Shown: positions 9,360 through 18,900 of the stretch, in pieces
How positions within the stretch are numbered: the first letter of the stretch is position 1
Layout of the letters: each line of letters begins with the position of its first letter
NCBI RefSeq assembly: GCF_003144095.1
Contig: NZ_NSKH01000003.1
Span: 382,086-446,085, forward strand
Direction of reading: 5' to 3'
DNA length: 64,000 nt
From: Streptomyces sp. ICBB 8177
GTDB taxonomy: Bacteria > Actinomycetota > Actinomycetes > Streptomycetales > Streptomycetaceae
Position numbers and translations under genes: made by a program
Notes under the pieces: model-generated
The model's input: the letters and a program-made list of their open reading frames with translations, nothing else
What the model was told of the DNA's origin: nothing
Database searches by the model: none

Positions 9360-9962
9360 ATGCAGCCGACGAAGGCCGGGGCGACCCGGCGCGAGCAGAT
9401 CCTCAAGGAGGCCGCGCAGCTCTTCGCCGAGCGCGGTTTCCACGGCGTCGGCGTCGACGAGATCGGCGCCGCCGTCGGCATCAGCGGTCCCGGCCTGTAC
9501 CGCCACTTCGCCGGCAAGGACGCGATGCTCGCCGAACTGCTGGTCGGCATCAGCGGCCGGCTGCTCGCCGCGGGCAAGCACCGCATCGCCCGCGCGGGCT
9601 CGGCCGCCGAGGCGCTGGACGCCCTGGTGCGCGGCCACGTCGACTTCGCGCTCGACGACCGCCCGCTGATCGTGCTGCACGACCGCGAGCTGGACCGGCT
9701 GCGCGAGTCGGACCGCAAGCTGGTGCGGCAGTTGCAGCGGCAGTACGTCGAGCTGTGGGTGGAGGTCGTACGGGAAGTGCACCCCGACGCCGACGAGACG
9801 CAGGCGCGAGCCGCCGTGCACGCGGTCTTCGGCCTGCTCAACTCCACCCCGCACCTGGGCACCCGCGGCGACCTGTCCGGCCGCCAGGCCGCCGCCGCAC
9901 TGCTGCGCAGGCTCGCGCTGAGCGCGTTCACGGCGCTGGACGGCGAGGGGGAGCGGGACTGA
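9360..9962 (+). CDS. TetR-family repressor of the leucine/acyl-CoA catabolic operon
   Basis: A 200-residue TetR regulator. The N-terminal helix-turn-helix reads AAQLFAERGFHGVGVDEIGAAVGISGPGLYRHFAGKDAML; the rest is the helical ligand-binding domain. The ATG at 9360 is preferred over the ATG at 9342 because the family usually begins a few residues before the first helix. The gene is divergent from the carboxylase/HMG-CoA lyase operon, and two matched palindromes lie in the shared promoter region. The likely inducer is an acyl-CoA of the leucine pathway; that is inferred from position only. Confidence 0.88.
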   Translation: MQPTKAGATRREQILKEAAQLFAERGFHGVGVDEIGAAVGISGPGLYRHFAGKDAMLAELLVGISGRLLAAGKHRIARAGSAAEALDALVRGHVDFALDDRPLIVLHDRELDRLRESDRKLVRQLQRQYVELWVEVVREVHPDADETQARAAVHAVFGLLNSTPHLGTRGDLSGRQAAAALLRRLALSAFTALDGEGERD

Positions 9963-10039
9963 GCCCGGCGGGGAGCCGGACGGGGCGGGTGCGGCGGAGG
10001 CCGGCGCTGGACAGATCCGCCAACCGAGAAGTAACTTGC

Positions 10040-10049
10040 CAAGCGCTTG
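10040..10049. promoter_or_regulatory. Palindrome upstream of acyl-CoA dehydrogenase
   Basis: CAAGCGCTTG, flanked by GC on the left and CTTAGG on the right, lies 74 bases upstream of the acyl-CoA dehydrogenase start. It is a plausible TetR-family operator for lipid or acyl-CoA genes and differs from the GTTA..TAAC sites nearby, so a different regulator would be expected. Confidence 0.4.
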
Positions 10050-10122
10050 CTTAGGCCGGTTTCCATCGGCCGCCGGGCCGGATCCCGCCGGCCGGTCCCG
10101 CCACGCGCTTGAGGAGGCCAGC

Positions 10123-11280
10123 GTGCGCCGCACGGTGTTCAACGAGGACCACGAGGCGTTCCGGTCCACCATCCGCGACTTCATCGCCACCGAGGTCGTC
10201 CCCGTCTACCCCGAGTGGGAGCAGGCCGGGCACGCTCCGCGCGACTTCTACTACAAGCTCGGCGAGCTGGGCGTCTTCGGCATCGAGGTGCCGGAGGAGT
10301 ACGGCGGCGCGGGCGAGACCAGCTTCAAGTTCAACGCGGTCATCTCCGAGGAGTGCGCCCGCGCCGGCGTCAGCTTCGGCGGCAGCAGCGTGCACACCGC
10401 GCTGTGCCTGCCGTACCTGCTCAAGTACGCCAACGACGAGCAGAAGAAGCGCTGGCTGCCGAAGTTCGTCACCGGCGAGATGATGACCGCGATCGCCATG
10501 ACCGAGCCCGGCACCGGCTCGGACCTGGCGGGCATGAAGACCACCGCCCGGCTGTCGCAGGACGGCACGCACTACGTGCTCAACGGCGCCAAGACCTTCA
10601 TCACCGGCGGCGTCCTCGCCGACCGCGTCCTGGTCTGCTGCCGCACCTCCGCCCCGACCCCCGAGGACCGCCGCGGCGGGATTTCCATCCTGGTGGTCGA
10701 CACCAGGAGCGAGGGCTACGCGGTCGGCCGCAAGCTGGAGAAGCTGGGCCTGAAGTCCTCCGACACCGCCGAGCTGTCCTTCACCGACGTCAAGGTGCCC
10801 GTCGAGGACCTGCTCGGCGAGGAGGGCAAGGCGTTCGAGTACCTCACGCACAACCTGCCGCAGGAACGTCTCGGCATCGCGCTGGGCGCCTACGCCCAGG
10901 CCTCCGCCGCGATCCGCTTCGCCACCGAGTACGTGCGCGAGCGCACCGTCTTCGGCAAGCCGGTCGCGGGCTTCCAGAACACCAAGTTCGTCCTCGCCGA
11001 CTGCAAGGCCGAGGTGGACGCCGCCCAGGCGGTGGTCGACCGCGCCCTCGACGCCCTCGACGCCGGCGAACTGACCCCGGCCGACGCAGCCTCCGCCAAG
11101 CTGTTCTGCACCGAGGTCGCCGCCCGCGTCATCGACAAGTGCCTGCAACTGCACGGCGGTTACGGCTACATGATGGAGTACCCCATCGCCCGCCTGTACG
11201 CGGACACCCGCGTCACCCGCATCTACGGCGGCACCAGCGAGGTCATGCGGTCCATCATCGCCAAGTCCATGGGCCTGTGA
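10123..11280 (+). CDS. Acyl-CoA dehydrogenase, long-chain/isovaleryl-like active site
   Basis: A 385-residue acyl-CoA dehydrogenase with a GTG start behind a strong GAGGAGG ribosome site. Motifs are MTEPGTGSDLAGMKTTARL, FITGGVLADRVL, and LHGGYGYMMEYPIARLYADTR. The canonical C-terminal glutamate is replaced by glycine (IYGGTSEVMR). A glutamate instead lies in helix G (LPQERLGIALGAYAQA), the arrangement known from long-chain and isovaleryl-CoA dehydrogenases. This makes it, rather than the operon enzyme at 3331-4497, the better structural candidate for an isovaleryl- or long-chain-type enzyme. It lies downstream of the TetR gene and 20 bases before tesB. Confidence 0.92.
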   Translation: MRRTVFNEDHEAFRSTIRDFIATEVVPVYPEWEQAGHAPRDFYYKLGELGVFGIEVPEEYGGAGETSFKFNAVISEECARAGVSFGGSSVHTALCLPYLLKYANDEQKKRWLPKFVTGEMMTAIAMTEPGTGSDLAGMKTTARLSQDGTHYVLNGAKTFITGGVLADRVLVCCRTSAPTPEDRRGGISILVVDTRSEGYAVGRKLEKLGLKSSDTAELSFTDVKVPVEDLLGEEGKAFEYLTHNLPQERLGIALGAYAQASAAIRFATEYVRERTVFGKPVAGFQNTKFVLADCKAEVDAAQAVVDRALDALDAGELTPADAASAKLFCTEVAARVIDKCLQLHGGYGYMMEYPIARLYADTRVTRIYGGTSEVMRSIIAKSMGL

Positions 11281-11300
11281 GCGGGAGACCGGAGCCGACG

Positions 11301-12176
11301 ATGGACGCGCCGCTCAAGGATCTGCTCGACCTGCTCGACCTGGAGCGGATCGAGGCGAACATCTTCCGCGGCCGCAGCCGCCCCGCCGTCGTGCCCCGGG
11401 TCTTCGGCGGCCAGGTCGCCGCCCAGGCCCTGGTCGCCGCGGGCCGCAGCGTGCCACAGGACCGGCACGCCCACTCCCTGCACGCCTACTTCCTGCGCCC
11501 CGGCGACCCCGGCGCGCCGATCGTCTACGAGGTCGACCGCATCCGCGACGGCCGCTCCTTCACCACCCGCCGGGTGGTGGCCGTCCAGCACGGGCAGCCG
11601 ATCTTCCACCTGTCCGCGTCGTTCCAGACCTACGAGGAGGGGCTGGAGCACCAGGAGCCGATGCCGGAGGCGCCCGATCCCGAGACGCTGCCGCCCGCGG
11701 AGGAGGTGCTGCCGAAGCACGCCGGCTACTTCCCCGATCCCTCGGTGGTGGACCGGCTGCTGGAGGCCAGGGCCGCCGTCGACCTCAGGTACGCGCAGGA
11801 CCCGCCGTACCTGAGTGTCGGACGTCCGCGCGAGCCGCGCTCGCAGGTGTGGTTCCGCACCCGGGGCGAACTCGCCGACGACCCCCTGCTCCACGTCTGC
11901 CTGGCCACCTACGTCTCCGACATGACGCTGCTGGACTCCGTGCTGCTCGCGCACGGGCGCGGCGGCTGGGCGGTCGGCGACGTGGTGGGCGCGAGCCTCG
12001 ACCACGCCATGTGGTTCCACCGGCCGTTCCGCGCCGACGAGTGGCTGCTGTACGACCAGCAGTCGCCGTCCGCGTCCGGCGGGCGGGGGCTCGGCACCGC
12101 GCGCATCTACACCCGCGACGGGCGGCTGGCGGTGTCGGTGATCCAGGAGGGCGTGGTCCGCGTCCCCCGCGCCTGA
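11301..12176 (+). CDS. tesB: Acyl-CoA thioesterase II
   Basis: A 291-residue double-hotdog thioesterase that hydrolyses acyl-CoA to free acid and CoA. The first hotdog contains FGGQVAAQALVAAGR and HSLHAYFLRPGD. The second contains SLDHAMWFHRPFRADEWLLYDQQSPSA, with the characteristic active-site region, followed by GRGLGTARIYTRDGRLAVSVIQEG. Length is typical of TesB. It is 20 bases downstream of the acyl-CoA dehydrogenase gene and is probably co-transcribed with it. It may act as a release valve for acyl-CoAs during branched-chain or fatty acid degradation. Confidence 0.92.
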   Translation: MDAPLKDLLDLLDLERIEANIFRGRSRPAVVPRVFGGQVAAQALVAAGRSVPQDRHAHSLHAYFLRPGDPGAPIVYEVDRIRDGRSFTTRRVVAVQHGQPIFHLSASFQTYEEGLEHQEPMPEAPDPETLPPAEEVLPKHAGYFPDPSVVDRLLEARAAVDLRYAQDPPYLSVGRPREPRSQVWFRTRGELADDPLLHVCLATYVSDMTLLDSVLLAHGRGGWAVGDVVGASLDHAMWFHRPFRADEWLLYDQQSPSASGGRGLGTARIYTRDGRLAVSVIQEGVVRVPRA

Positions 12177-12180
12177 GCGG

Positions 12181-12969
12181 CTACCCGGCGAGCCCGGCCG
12201 CGTTCAGCAGGTAGGCGGTCATCGGGTCGTAGTAGTGCGGCGCCACGTGGTCGTCGAGCGGCACGGTGACCGCGAGCGTGCCCTCCGCCTCACCCACGAA
12301 CAGCGCGGGGTCGTTGCAGTCCGCGTACCCGACGGCGTCGATCCCGCGCTGCCCGGCGCAGCCCGCCCAGCCGTGGTCGGCGACCACCAGGTCGGGCAGC
12401 GGACGCCCCTCGCGTTCCAGCGCGTCCAGGATCGCCGACATCGGGTCGGGGGAGTGGGTGTGCACCAGCGCCGCGCCGCGCAGCAGCATCGCGACGCCGC
12501 CGATCTGCAGCACCCGCCCCTCGTCCGCGAACAGCCCCTCCGGGATCGCCACGATCTCGCAGCCCGCCGCGCGCAGCGCCTCGCCCGTCGCTTGGTGCAC
12601 CCCGAGCAGCCCGCCGGGGTGACCGGTGGCCAGCAGCACCCGCCGCCCGCCCTCGGCCGCCTTGCGCAGCGCCGCCGCCGCCCGGTCCAGCGCGGCCACC
12701 GTCAGGTCCGGGTCGATGGTGTCCTGGCCCGAGCGGTACGCCGGATCGGCGACCACCCCGCAGCGCTGCGCCATCAGCTCCAGCACCGCGTCCTCGTCCC
12801 GCCACCGGTCGCCGAGGTCGAGACCCAGCCAGTAGTACCGGTTGCCCGCGGCCAGCTCGCGGTAGTGGTCGAGGTTGTTGTCGCGGCTGGTGGCGACGGC
12901 TCCGGCGATACGGGTGCGTATCAGGTGCTCGGTCAGGGCGGTGCGGGACGGTGCGTGAACTGTGGGCAT
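12181..12969 (-). CDS. Conserved phosphatase-like protein
   Basis: A 262-residue protein of a family I remember being annotated as phosphatase in Streptomyces. It has an alpha/beta pattern with ATGHPGGLLGVHQATGEAL, HTHSPDPMSAILDAL, LVVADHGWAGCAGQRGIDAVGYADCNDPALFVGEAEG and a C-terminal DHVAPHYYDPMTAYLL. The clustered His and Asp residues suggest a metal site, but no standard phosphatase signature is complete, so the activity is unproven. The ATG at 12969 has a GAAGG site; open sequence upstream is not family-like. It converges on tesB, four bases apart. Confidence 0.7.
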   Translation of the reverse strand: MPTVHAPSRTALTEHLIRTRIAGAVATSRDNNLDHYRELAAGNRYYWLGLDLGDRWRDEDAVLELMAQRCGVVADPAYRSGQDTIDPDLTVAALDRAAAALRKAAEGGRRVLLATGHPGGLLGVHQATGEALRAAGCEIVAIPEGLFADEGRVLQIGGVAMLLRGAALVHTHSPDPMSAILDALEREGRPLPDLVVADHGWAGCAGQRGIDAVGYADCNDPALFVGEAEGTLAVTVPLDDHVAPHYYDPMTAYLLNAAGLAG

Positions 12970-13109
12970 GCCTTCATTGTCGCGTGCCGGGGGAAAGGGG
13001 GACGGGGGGTGGGCGATCGAGACGAAGGCGTGACCGGAGCGTGCCTGTGCCACGATCGCGTGAGGTGTGCCTTCGCCGCGGTCGCGTGAGGCGGCCTCGC
13101 CGCGATCGC

Positions 13110-14615
13110 CTACAGGTGGCGCAGGGCCAGCCACAGGTCGGCTCGCACGTCCGGGTCGTTCAGGTCCGCGTCCAGCAGTTCGGCGGCCCTGGCCACGCGC
13201 TGCCTGACGGTGTTGCGGTGCACCCGCAGGGCCGCCGCCGTACGGTCCCAGCCGCCGTGCAGCGCGAGCCACGTCCGCAACGTCTCCAGCAACGCGGGCG
13301 AACCGGCGACCGGCGCCAGCCTCGCCGCCGCGTACGCCCGCGCGTCCTGCGGCGGCAGCAGCGCCCCGATGCCGTCGCGCTCCGGCCGGTGCCGTACCAC
13401 CGCCGCGTGCGAGGCGACCGCCCTGCGCAACGCGGCCGCCGCCTGCGCGTCCGCGCCGGGCAGATCGGCGGTCCTGGCCGGCCCGCTCACCCCCAGCGTC
13501 CAGCCCGGCAGCGCGGACAACTCACGCCGAGGCGTCCCCGCTTCCTCCGGCACCAGCACGCGTACCGGGCCGCCCGCCTCCGCGTCCGCCAGCGGGCTGC
13601 CGAGGGCGGCGGCCAACGCGGCGGCGGACGCGCGCGGCGACAGGCCGACGGGGTCGCGGCGGTGGCCGTGCACCACCGTCCACCACGCCTCCGGCGCCTC
13701 GCACAGCAGGGGTGCGACCGTCTCGGGATCCGCCCCCAGCAACAGCCTGACCAGGGCGGACGTGCGGTCGGCGGGCGCGGTGCCCAGGTCGCGTGCGGTC
13801 AGCAGCGACAGCAGGACGGCGGCCACCCCCGCGATCGCCGCTCCGCCCGCCTCGGCGTCCTGCGGCAACGCCAGCACCAGCGCCGCCGTCCCGCCCTCGC
13901 CCAGCGCGTGGGCCAGCAGCCGCCGTCCGCCCGCCGCCTCGGCGGCCGTGGTCGGCGCCCCCGCCCGCCCGGACCGCACGACCCCGGCCAGCTCCCGCAT
14001 GGCCTCCGTCACGTCGTCCGGCGGCACCGGACCCGCCGCGTACAGCTCCTCGCCCCGCGCCCCCAGCACGCAGGCCCGCGCTCCCAGCCGCCGGGCCAGC
14101 TGCCGCAGCACCGCGGGCACCGGATCCGGCGCCGCCGCGGCCGCCGCCAGCCCCTGCTGGGCCTGCGCCACCCGCCGCAGCTCCCGGTGCCTGACCTGCG
14201 CCATCAACTGCCACACCGCCCGCGCCACCTCCGCGAACGGCGTTCCCGGCGGCACCTCGACCAGCGGCACCCCGTACCGCTCGCAGGCCCGCGGCAGCGC
14301 CTGCGGGGTCGCCTCCAGCACCGGCGTCACCCCGAAGCCGAGCGCCGCCACCCCGCCGCGCGCGAGCCGTGCCACGTAACCGTCCAGTACGTCGGCCGCG
14401 TCGGCCGCGTCCGGCGCCGGGAAGTGCACGCCCGCCGTCAGCAACAGCTCACCGCCGAGCAGGTACGGGACCGGATCGGCCATCTCGCTCGCGTGCACCC
14501 ACCGCACCGCGACACCCTCGGGATCGGGCCCCGCGAGGCTGCGCAGCCCCAGGTCGGCCCGGTCCAGCAGGGCCGCCAACGGCACCGCGGGCGTGGGCGG
14601 GGTCAACTCGGGCAT
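13110..14615 (-). CDS. PucR-family transcriptional regulator
   Basis: A 501-residue regulator. It has an N-terminal PucR/purine-catabolism-type domain (LRSLAGPDPEGVAVRWVHASEMADPVPYLLGGELLLTAG), a long Ala-rich middle (GGDEF-like CdaR region), and a C-terminal CdaR-type helix-turn-helix (LLETLRTWLALHGGWDRTAAALRVHRNTVRQRVARAAELL). PucR proteins respond to purines and other nitrogen compounds. The gene is divergent from agmatinase, and the 246-base gap between them holds several dyads, so control of agmatinase is likely but inferred. Confidence 0.88.
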   Translation of the reverse strand: MPELTPPTPAVPLAALLDRADLGLRSLAGPDPEGVAVRWVHASEMADPVPYLLGGELLLTAGVHFPAPDAADAADVLDGYVARLARGGVAALGFGVTPVLEATPQALPRACERYGVPLVEVPPGTPFAEVARAVWQLMAQVRHRELRRVAQAQQGLAAAAAAPDPVPAVLRQLARRLGARACVLGARGEELYAAGPVPPDDVTEAMRELAGVVRSGRAGAPTTAAEAAGGRRLLAHALGEGGTAALVLALPQDAEAGGAAIAGVAAVLLSLLTARDLGTAPADRTSALVRLLLGADPETVAPLLCEAPEAWWTVVHGHRRDPVGLSPRASAAALAAALGSPLADAEAGGPVRVLVPEEAGTPRRELSALPGWTLGVSGPARTADLPGADAQAAAALRRAVASHAAVVRHRPERDGIGALLPPQDARAYAAARLAPVAGSPALLETLRTWLALHGGWDRTAAALRVHRNTVRQRVARAAELLDADLNDPDVRADLWLALRHL

Positions 14616-14636
14616 GGACGAACCGTTCAGTGAGTG

Positions 14637-14651
14637 CCTCCAGTATGGAGG
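14637..14651. promoter_or_regulatory. Palindrome close to the pucR start
   Basis: CCTCCAGTATGGAGG is a perfect inverted repeat with six-base arms and a three-base spacer, ending 21 bases before the PucR start codon. It is too far out to serve as the ribosome site. It is a candidate autoregulatory operator. Confidence 0.4.
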
Positions 14652-14751
14652 AAACGTACACTTCACCGTCGCCCAGCGGCGACCTAGGGTTCTCATCGAG
14701 ACGGGCTCCCGGGCGCCCCGCTTCGGCGCCGGACGCGTTCACCGTGTACTC

Positions 14752-14811
14752 GTTGATCCGTGTTGGTCCGCGCTGGTCAATGTTGACCAACACGGACCAA
14801 CACGGATCAAC
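14752..14811. repeat. 60-bp near-perfect dyad between pucR and speB
   Basis: The outer arms are exact: GTTGATCCGTGTTGGTCCG on the left and its reverse complement CGGACCAACACGGATCAAC on the right. The centre GGTCAATGTTGACC is also palindromic. Across the 60 bp, 27 of 30 base pairs of the dyad match. Its sub-units (TTGATCCG, TTGGTCCG, TTGACC) recur about every 10-11 bp, one helical turn. It is not followed by a T-run. Confidence 0.7.
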
Positions 14812-14849
14812 GTTGAGCAATATTGACCAAGCTGAGCAATGTTGACTAA
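14778..14849. promoter_or_regulatory. Three direct copies of CAATRTTGACYAA upstream of speB
   Basis: The 13-base motif occurs at 14778-14790 (inside the 60-bp dyad), 14818-14830 and 14837-14849. The last copy runs into the AAGGGG ribosome site of speB. Each copy contains TTGAC, so each could serve as a promoter -35 box or a binding half-site. Confidence 0.5.
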
Positions 14850-14861
14850 GGGGACACCATC

Positions 14862-15830
14862 ATGACCAGCAGCGCCGGGCCGCGCGGCCCCGTCGACTCC
14901 TCCCGGATCCCGCGCTACGCCGGGCCCGCCACCTTCGCGCGGCTGCCGCGCATCGACGAGGTCGGCGCCGCCGACGTGGCCGTCGTCGGCGTCCCCTTCG
15001 ACAGCGGCGTCTCCTACCGTCCCGGCGCCCGCTTCGGCGGCAACGCCATCCGGGAGGCGTCCCGGCTGCTGCGCCCCTACAACCCGGCGCAGGACGCCTC
15101 CCCGTTCGCCCTCGCCCAGGTCGCCGACGCGGGCGACATCGCGGTCAACCCGTTCAACATCAACGAGGCCGTCGAGACCGTCCAGGCCGCCGCCGACGAC
15201 CTGCTGGAGCGCGGCGCCCGGCTGATGACGCTGGGCGGCGACCACACCATCGCGCTGCCGCTGCTGCGCTCGGTCGCCCGCAAGCACGGCCCCGTCGCCC
15301 TGCTGCACTTCGACGCCCACCTCGACACCTGGGACACCTACTTCGGCGCCGAGTACACCCACGGCACCCCGTTCCGCCGGGCCGTCGAGGAGGGCATCCT
15401 CGACACCTCCGCCCTCTCCCACGTCGGCACCCGCGGCCCGCTCTACGGCAAGCAGGACCTCGCCGACGACGAGAAGATGGGCTTCGGCATCGTCACCTCC
15501 GCCGACGTCATGCGGCGCGGCGTGGACGAGGTGGCCCAGCAGCTACGCGAGCGCATCGGCGACCGCCCGCTGTACATCTCCATCGACATCGACGTGCTCG
15601 ACCCGGCCCACGCGCCCGGCACCGGCACCCCCGAGGCGGGCGGCCTGACCTCCCGCGAACTGCTGGAGATCCTGCGCGGCCTGGCCTCCTGCCACCTGGT
15701 CTCCGCCGACCTGGTCGAGGTCGCCCCGGCCTACGACCACGCCGAGATCACCTCGGTCGCCGCCTCCCACACCGCGTACGAGCTGACCACGATCATGTCC
15801 CGGCAGATCGCGGCGTCCCGCGAGGTCTGA
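14862..15830 (+). CDS. speB: Agmatinase
   Basis: A 322-residue ureohydrolase that converts agmatine to putrescine and urea. The dimanganese site motifs are all present: [27 protein letters not shown], and [27 protein letters not shown]. The N-terminal [22 protein letters not shown] matches the agmatinase/guanidinobutyrase branch. The close relatives guanidinobutyrase and guanidinopropionase cannot be excluded by motif alone. An AAGGGG ribosome site precedes the ATG. It is transcribed away from the PucR regulator through a repeat-rich promoter, and a strong terminator follows. Confidence 0.93.
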   Translation: MTSSAGPRGPVDSSRIPRYAGPATFARLPRIDEVGAADVAVVGVPFDSGVSYRPGARFGGNAIREASRLLRPYNPAQDASPFALAQVADAGDIAVNPFNINEAVETVQAAADDLLERGARLMTLGGDHTIALPLLRSVARKHGPVALLHFDAHLDTWDTYFGAEYTHGTPFRRAVEEGILDTSALSHVGTRGPLYGKQDLADDEKMGFGIVTSADVMRRGVDEVAQQLRERIGDRPLYISIDIDVLDPAHAPGTGTPEAGGLTSRELLEILRGLASCHLVSADLVEVAPAYDHAEITSVAASHTAYELTTIMSRQIAASREV

Positions 15831-15850
15831 CCCGGCGCGCGCCTCTCGCG

Positions 15851-15899
15851 GGTCCTAGGTCCGTGGCCCCACCGGGCTCGGACCTGGGACCCGCTTTTT
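15851..15899 (+). terminator. Rho-independent terminator after speB
   Basis: GGTCCTAGGTCCG pairs with CGGACCTGGGACC (13 bp with one wobble pair), with the T-run CTTTTTG at 15894-15900. It separates speB from the ABC exporter gene. Confidence 0.85.
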
Positions 15900-15984
15900 G
15901 TTGCGGACGGATGAAATCCGCTTCCCCGGGCGTTGCAGCCTTGCGGCACGGCCGGGTGGCGGCCGACGCGACGGGAGGCACTGA

Positions 15985-18900
15985 GTGGCGGCGACGACGC
16001 GGACCGCGAACACGACGGAACGGCCCGGCGGGGACCCGGACGGGCCAGGCGACGGCCGGAGGAGGAGCACCGGCGGACGCCCTGGTCAGGGGTGGCTGCG
16101 GCGCATCACCGCCGACAGCTGGCGCTACCGCCGGGCGGTCCTGCTCGCGCTCGGTGCCTCCCTCGTCGGCATGGCGGTCACCGCCCTCGTCCCGCTGCTG
16201 CCCCGGCTGATCATCGACGATGTGGTCGCCGGACACACCGGCTCCGTCGGTCTGTGGGCCGCTCTGATGGTGCTCGCCGCGCTCGCCGTCTACGCCTCCA
16301 CCTACGTGCGCCGCTACTACGGCGGACGCCTCGCCCTCGACGTGCAGTACGACCTGCGCACCGCGATGTTCCGCACCCTCGCGCGGCTCGACGGCGCCCG
16401 GCAGGACGCGCTCGACACCGGGCAGGTCGTCGGCCGCGCCACCAGCGACCTCCAGCTGATCCAGGGCCTGCTGTTCATGATCCCCGTCATGCTCGGCAAC
16501 CTGCTGCTGTTCGTGATGTCGCTGGTGGTGATGGCGGTGCTCTCCCCGCTGCTCACCCTGATCGCGCTCGCCGTCGCGCCCGCCCTGTGGTTCCTGGCCA
16601 ACCGCAGCCGCACCCGGCTCTTCCCCGCCACCTGGTACGCCCAGGGCCAGGCCGCCGCCGTCGCCGGAGTCGTGGACGGCGCGGTCACCGGCGTGCGCGT
16701 CGTCAAGGGCTTCGGCCAGGAGGCGCAGGAGGAACAGAAGCTGCGCCGCGTCAGCCTGCGCCTGTTCGCCGCGCGGCTGCGCACCGTCCGCCTCAACGCC
16801 CGTTACAACCCGGCCCTCCAGGCGGTCCCCGCGCTCGGGCAGGTCGCCATGCTCGCCCTCGGCGGCTGGATGGCCGTCCACCACCAGATCACCCTGGGCA
16901 CCTTCGTCGCGTTCTCCACCTACCTCGCCCAGCTCACCGGCCCGGTGCGGATGCTGACCATGATGCTCACCGTCGGCCAGCAGGCCCGCGCGGGCGTCGA
17001 GCGGGTCTACGAACTGATCGACACCGAACCGGTGATCACCGAGTCCCCGCACGCCCGCGAACTGCCGCGCGACGCGGACGCCGACATCGAGTTCGACGAC
17101 GTGACCTTCGGCTACGACCCGGACCGCCCGGTGCTTGAGCACCTCAGCCTGCGCGTCGAACCCGGCGAGACGCTCGCCGTCGTCGGCGCATCCGGCTCCG
17201 GCAAGTCCACCGTCTCCCTGCTGCTGCCCCGCTTCTACGACGTCTCCGGCGGCGCGGTGCGGGTCGGCGGCACCGACGTGCGCGACCTCACGCTCGACTC
17301 GCTGCGGGCGGCCATCGGACTCGTTCCCGAGGACAGCTTCCTGTTCTCCGACTCGGTCCGCGCCAACATCGCCTACGGCCGTCCCGACGCCACCGACGCC
17401 GAGGTCGAGGCCGCCGCCCGCGCCGCACAGGCCCACGGCTTCATCTCCGCCCTGCCCAAGGGCTACGACACGGTCGTCGGCGAACAGGGCCTCACCCTCT
17501 CCGGCGGCCAGCGTCAACGCGTCGCCCTGGCCCGCGCCGTCCTCACCGACCCCCGCCTCCTGCTGCTGGACGACGCCACCTCCGCGGTGGACGCCCGCGT
17601 CGAGGCGGAGATCCACGACGCCCTGCGCGAGGTCATGCGCGGCCGCACCACCCTCCTGATAGCCCACCGCCGCTCCACCCTCGCCCTCGCCGACCGCGTC
17701 GCCGTGCTCGACCACGGACACCTGGCGGACGTCGGCACCCACGACGAACTACAGGAGCGCTGCGCCCTCTACCGCCGCCTGCTGACCGATCCGGACGAAC
17801 TCGCCGGGGACGACGCCTGGTCGCCGGATCCGGCGGGACGGGTGCGGATCGTGGGGGAGGACGGCGCCGACGCGCGGGGCGGTGCCGTCGACGGGGCCAC
17901 CCCCGAGCTGTGGCCCAGGTCCGATCGGGGTGCCGAGGGGGAGGCCCAGGTCGGTGCGACCGCGGCGGCTCCCGCCGGGCCCGGCATGGCCGGCGCGCTC
18001 GCCGGGATGCCCGCCACCCCCGAACTGCTCGCCCGCGTCGCCGCGTTGCCCCCGGCGACCGACACCCCCGACATCGACGAGACCGTCGTCCGCGCCGCCG
18101 AGCCGCACTTCGGACTGCGCGCCATGCTCCGCGGCTTCACCGCCCCCCTGCTGATCAGCCTCGCCCTGGTCGCGGCCGACGCGCTGGGCGGTCTGCTGCT
18201 GCCGATCCTCATCCGGCACGGCATCGACCAGGGCGTCGACCGCCTCGCCCTCGGCGCCGTCTGGTCCGCCGCCGGCCTCGCCCTCCTCGTCGTCCTCGCC
18301 CAGTGGGCCGCCGAGGTCGGCGAGAACCAGATGACCGGCCGCACCGGCGAACGCGTCCTGTACTCCCTGCGCCTGAAGATCTTCGCCCAGCTCCAGCGTC
18401 TCGGACTCGACTACTACGAACGCGAGTTGACCGGCCGCGTCATGACCCGCATGACCACCGACGTCGACGCCCTCAGCTCGTTCCTCCAGACCGGCCTGGT
18501 CACCGCCGTCGTCAGCCTGCTGACCTTCTTCGGCATCCTCGTCGCCCTGCTCGCCCTCGACGTGGAACTCGCCCTCGTCGTCTTCGTCACCCTCCCGCCC
18601 CTGATCGCCGCCACCGTCGTCTTCCGCCGCAAGTCGGTACGCGCTTACGGCCTGGCCCGCGACCGGGTCGGCGTCGTCAACGCCGACCTCCAGGAGCACG
18701 TGGCGGGCCTGCGCGTCGTCCAGGCGTTCCGCGGCGAACGCGCCGGCGCCCGCCGCTTCGCGGAACGCTCCGACGCCTACCGCCAGGCCCGGGTGCGCGG
18801 CCAGTGGTACATATCCGTCTACTTCCCCTTCGTGCAGTTCCTCTCCAGCGTCGCCGCCGCCCTGGTGCTGATCGTCGGCGCGGGACGGGTCGGCGACGGC

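Noticed and set aside
14449..14826. Short reading frames across the pucR-speB gap
   Set aside because: They read through the dyad on both strands without a ribosome site and only mirror its repeats.
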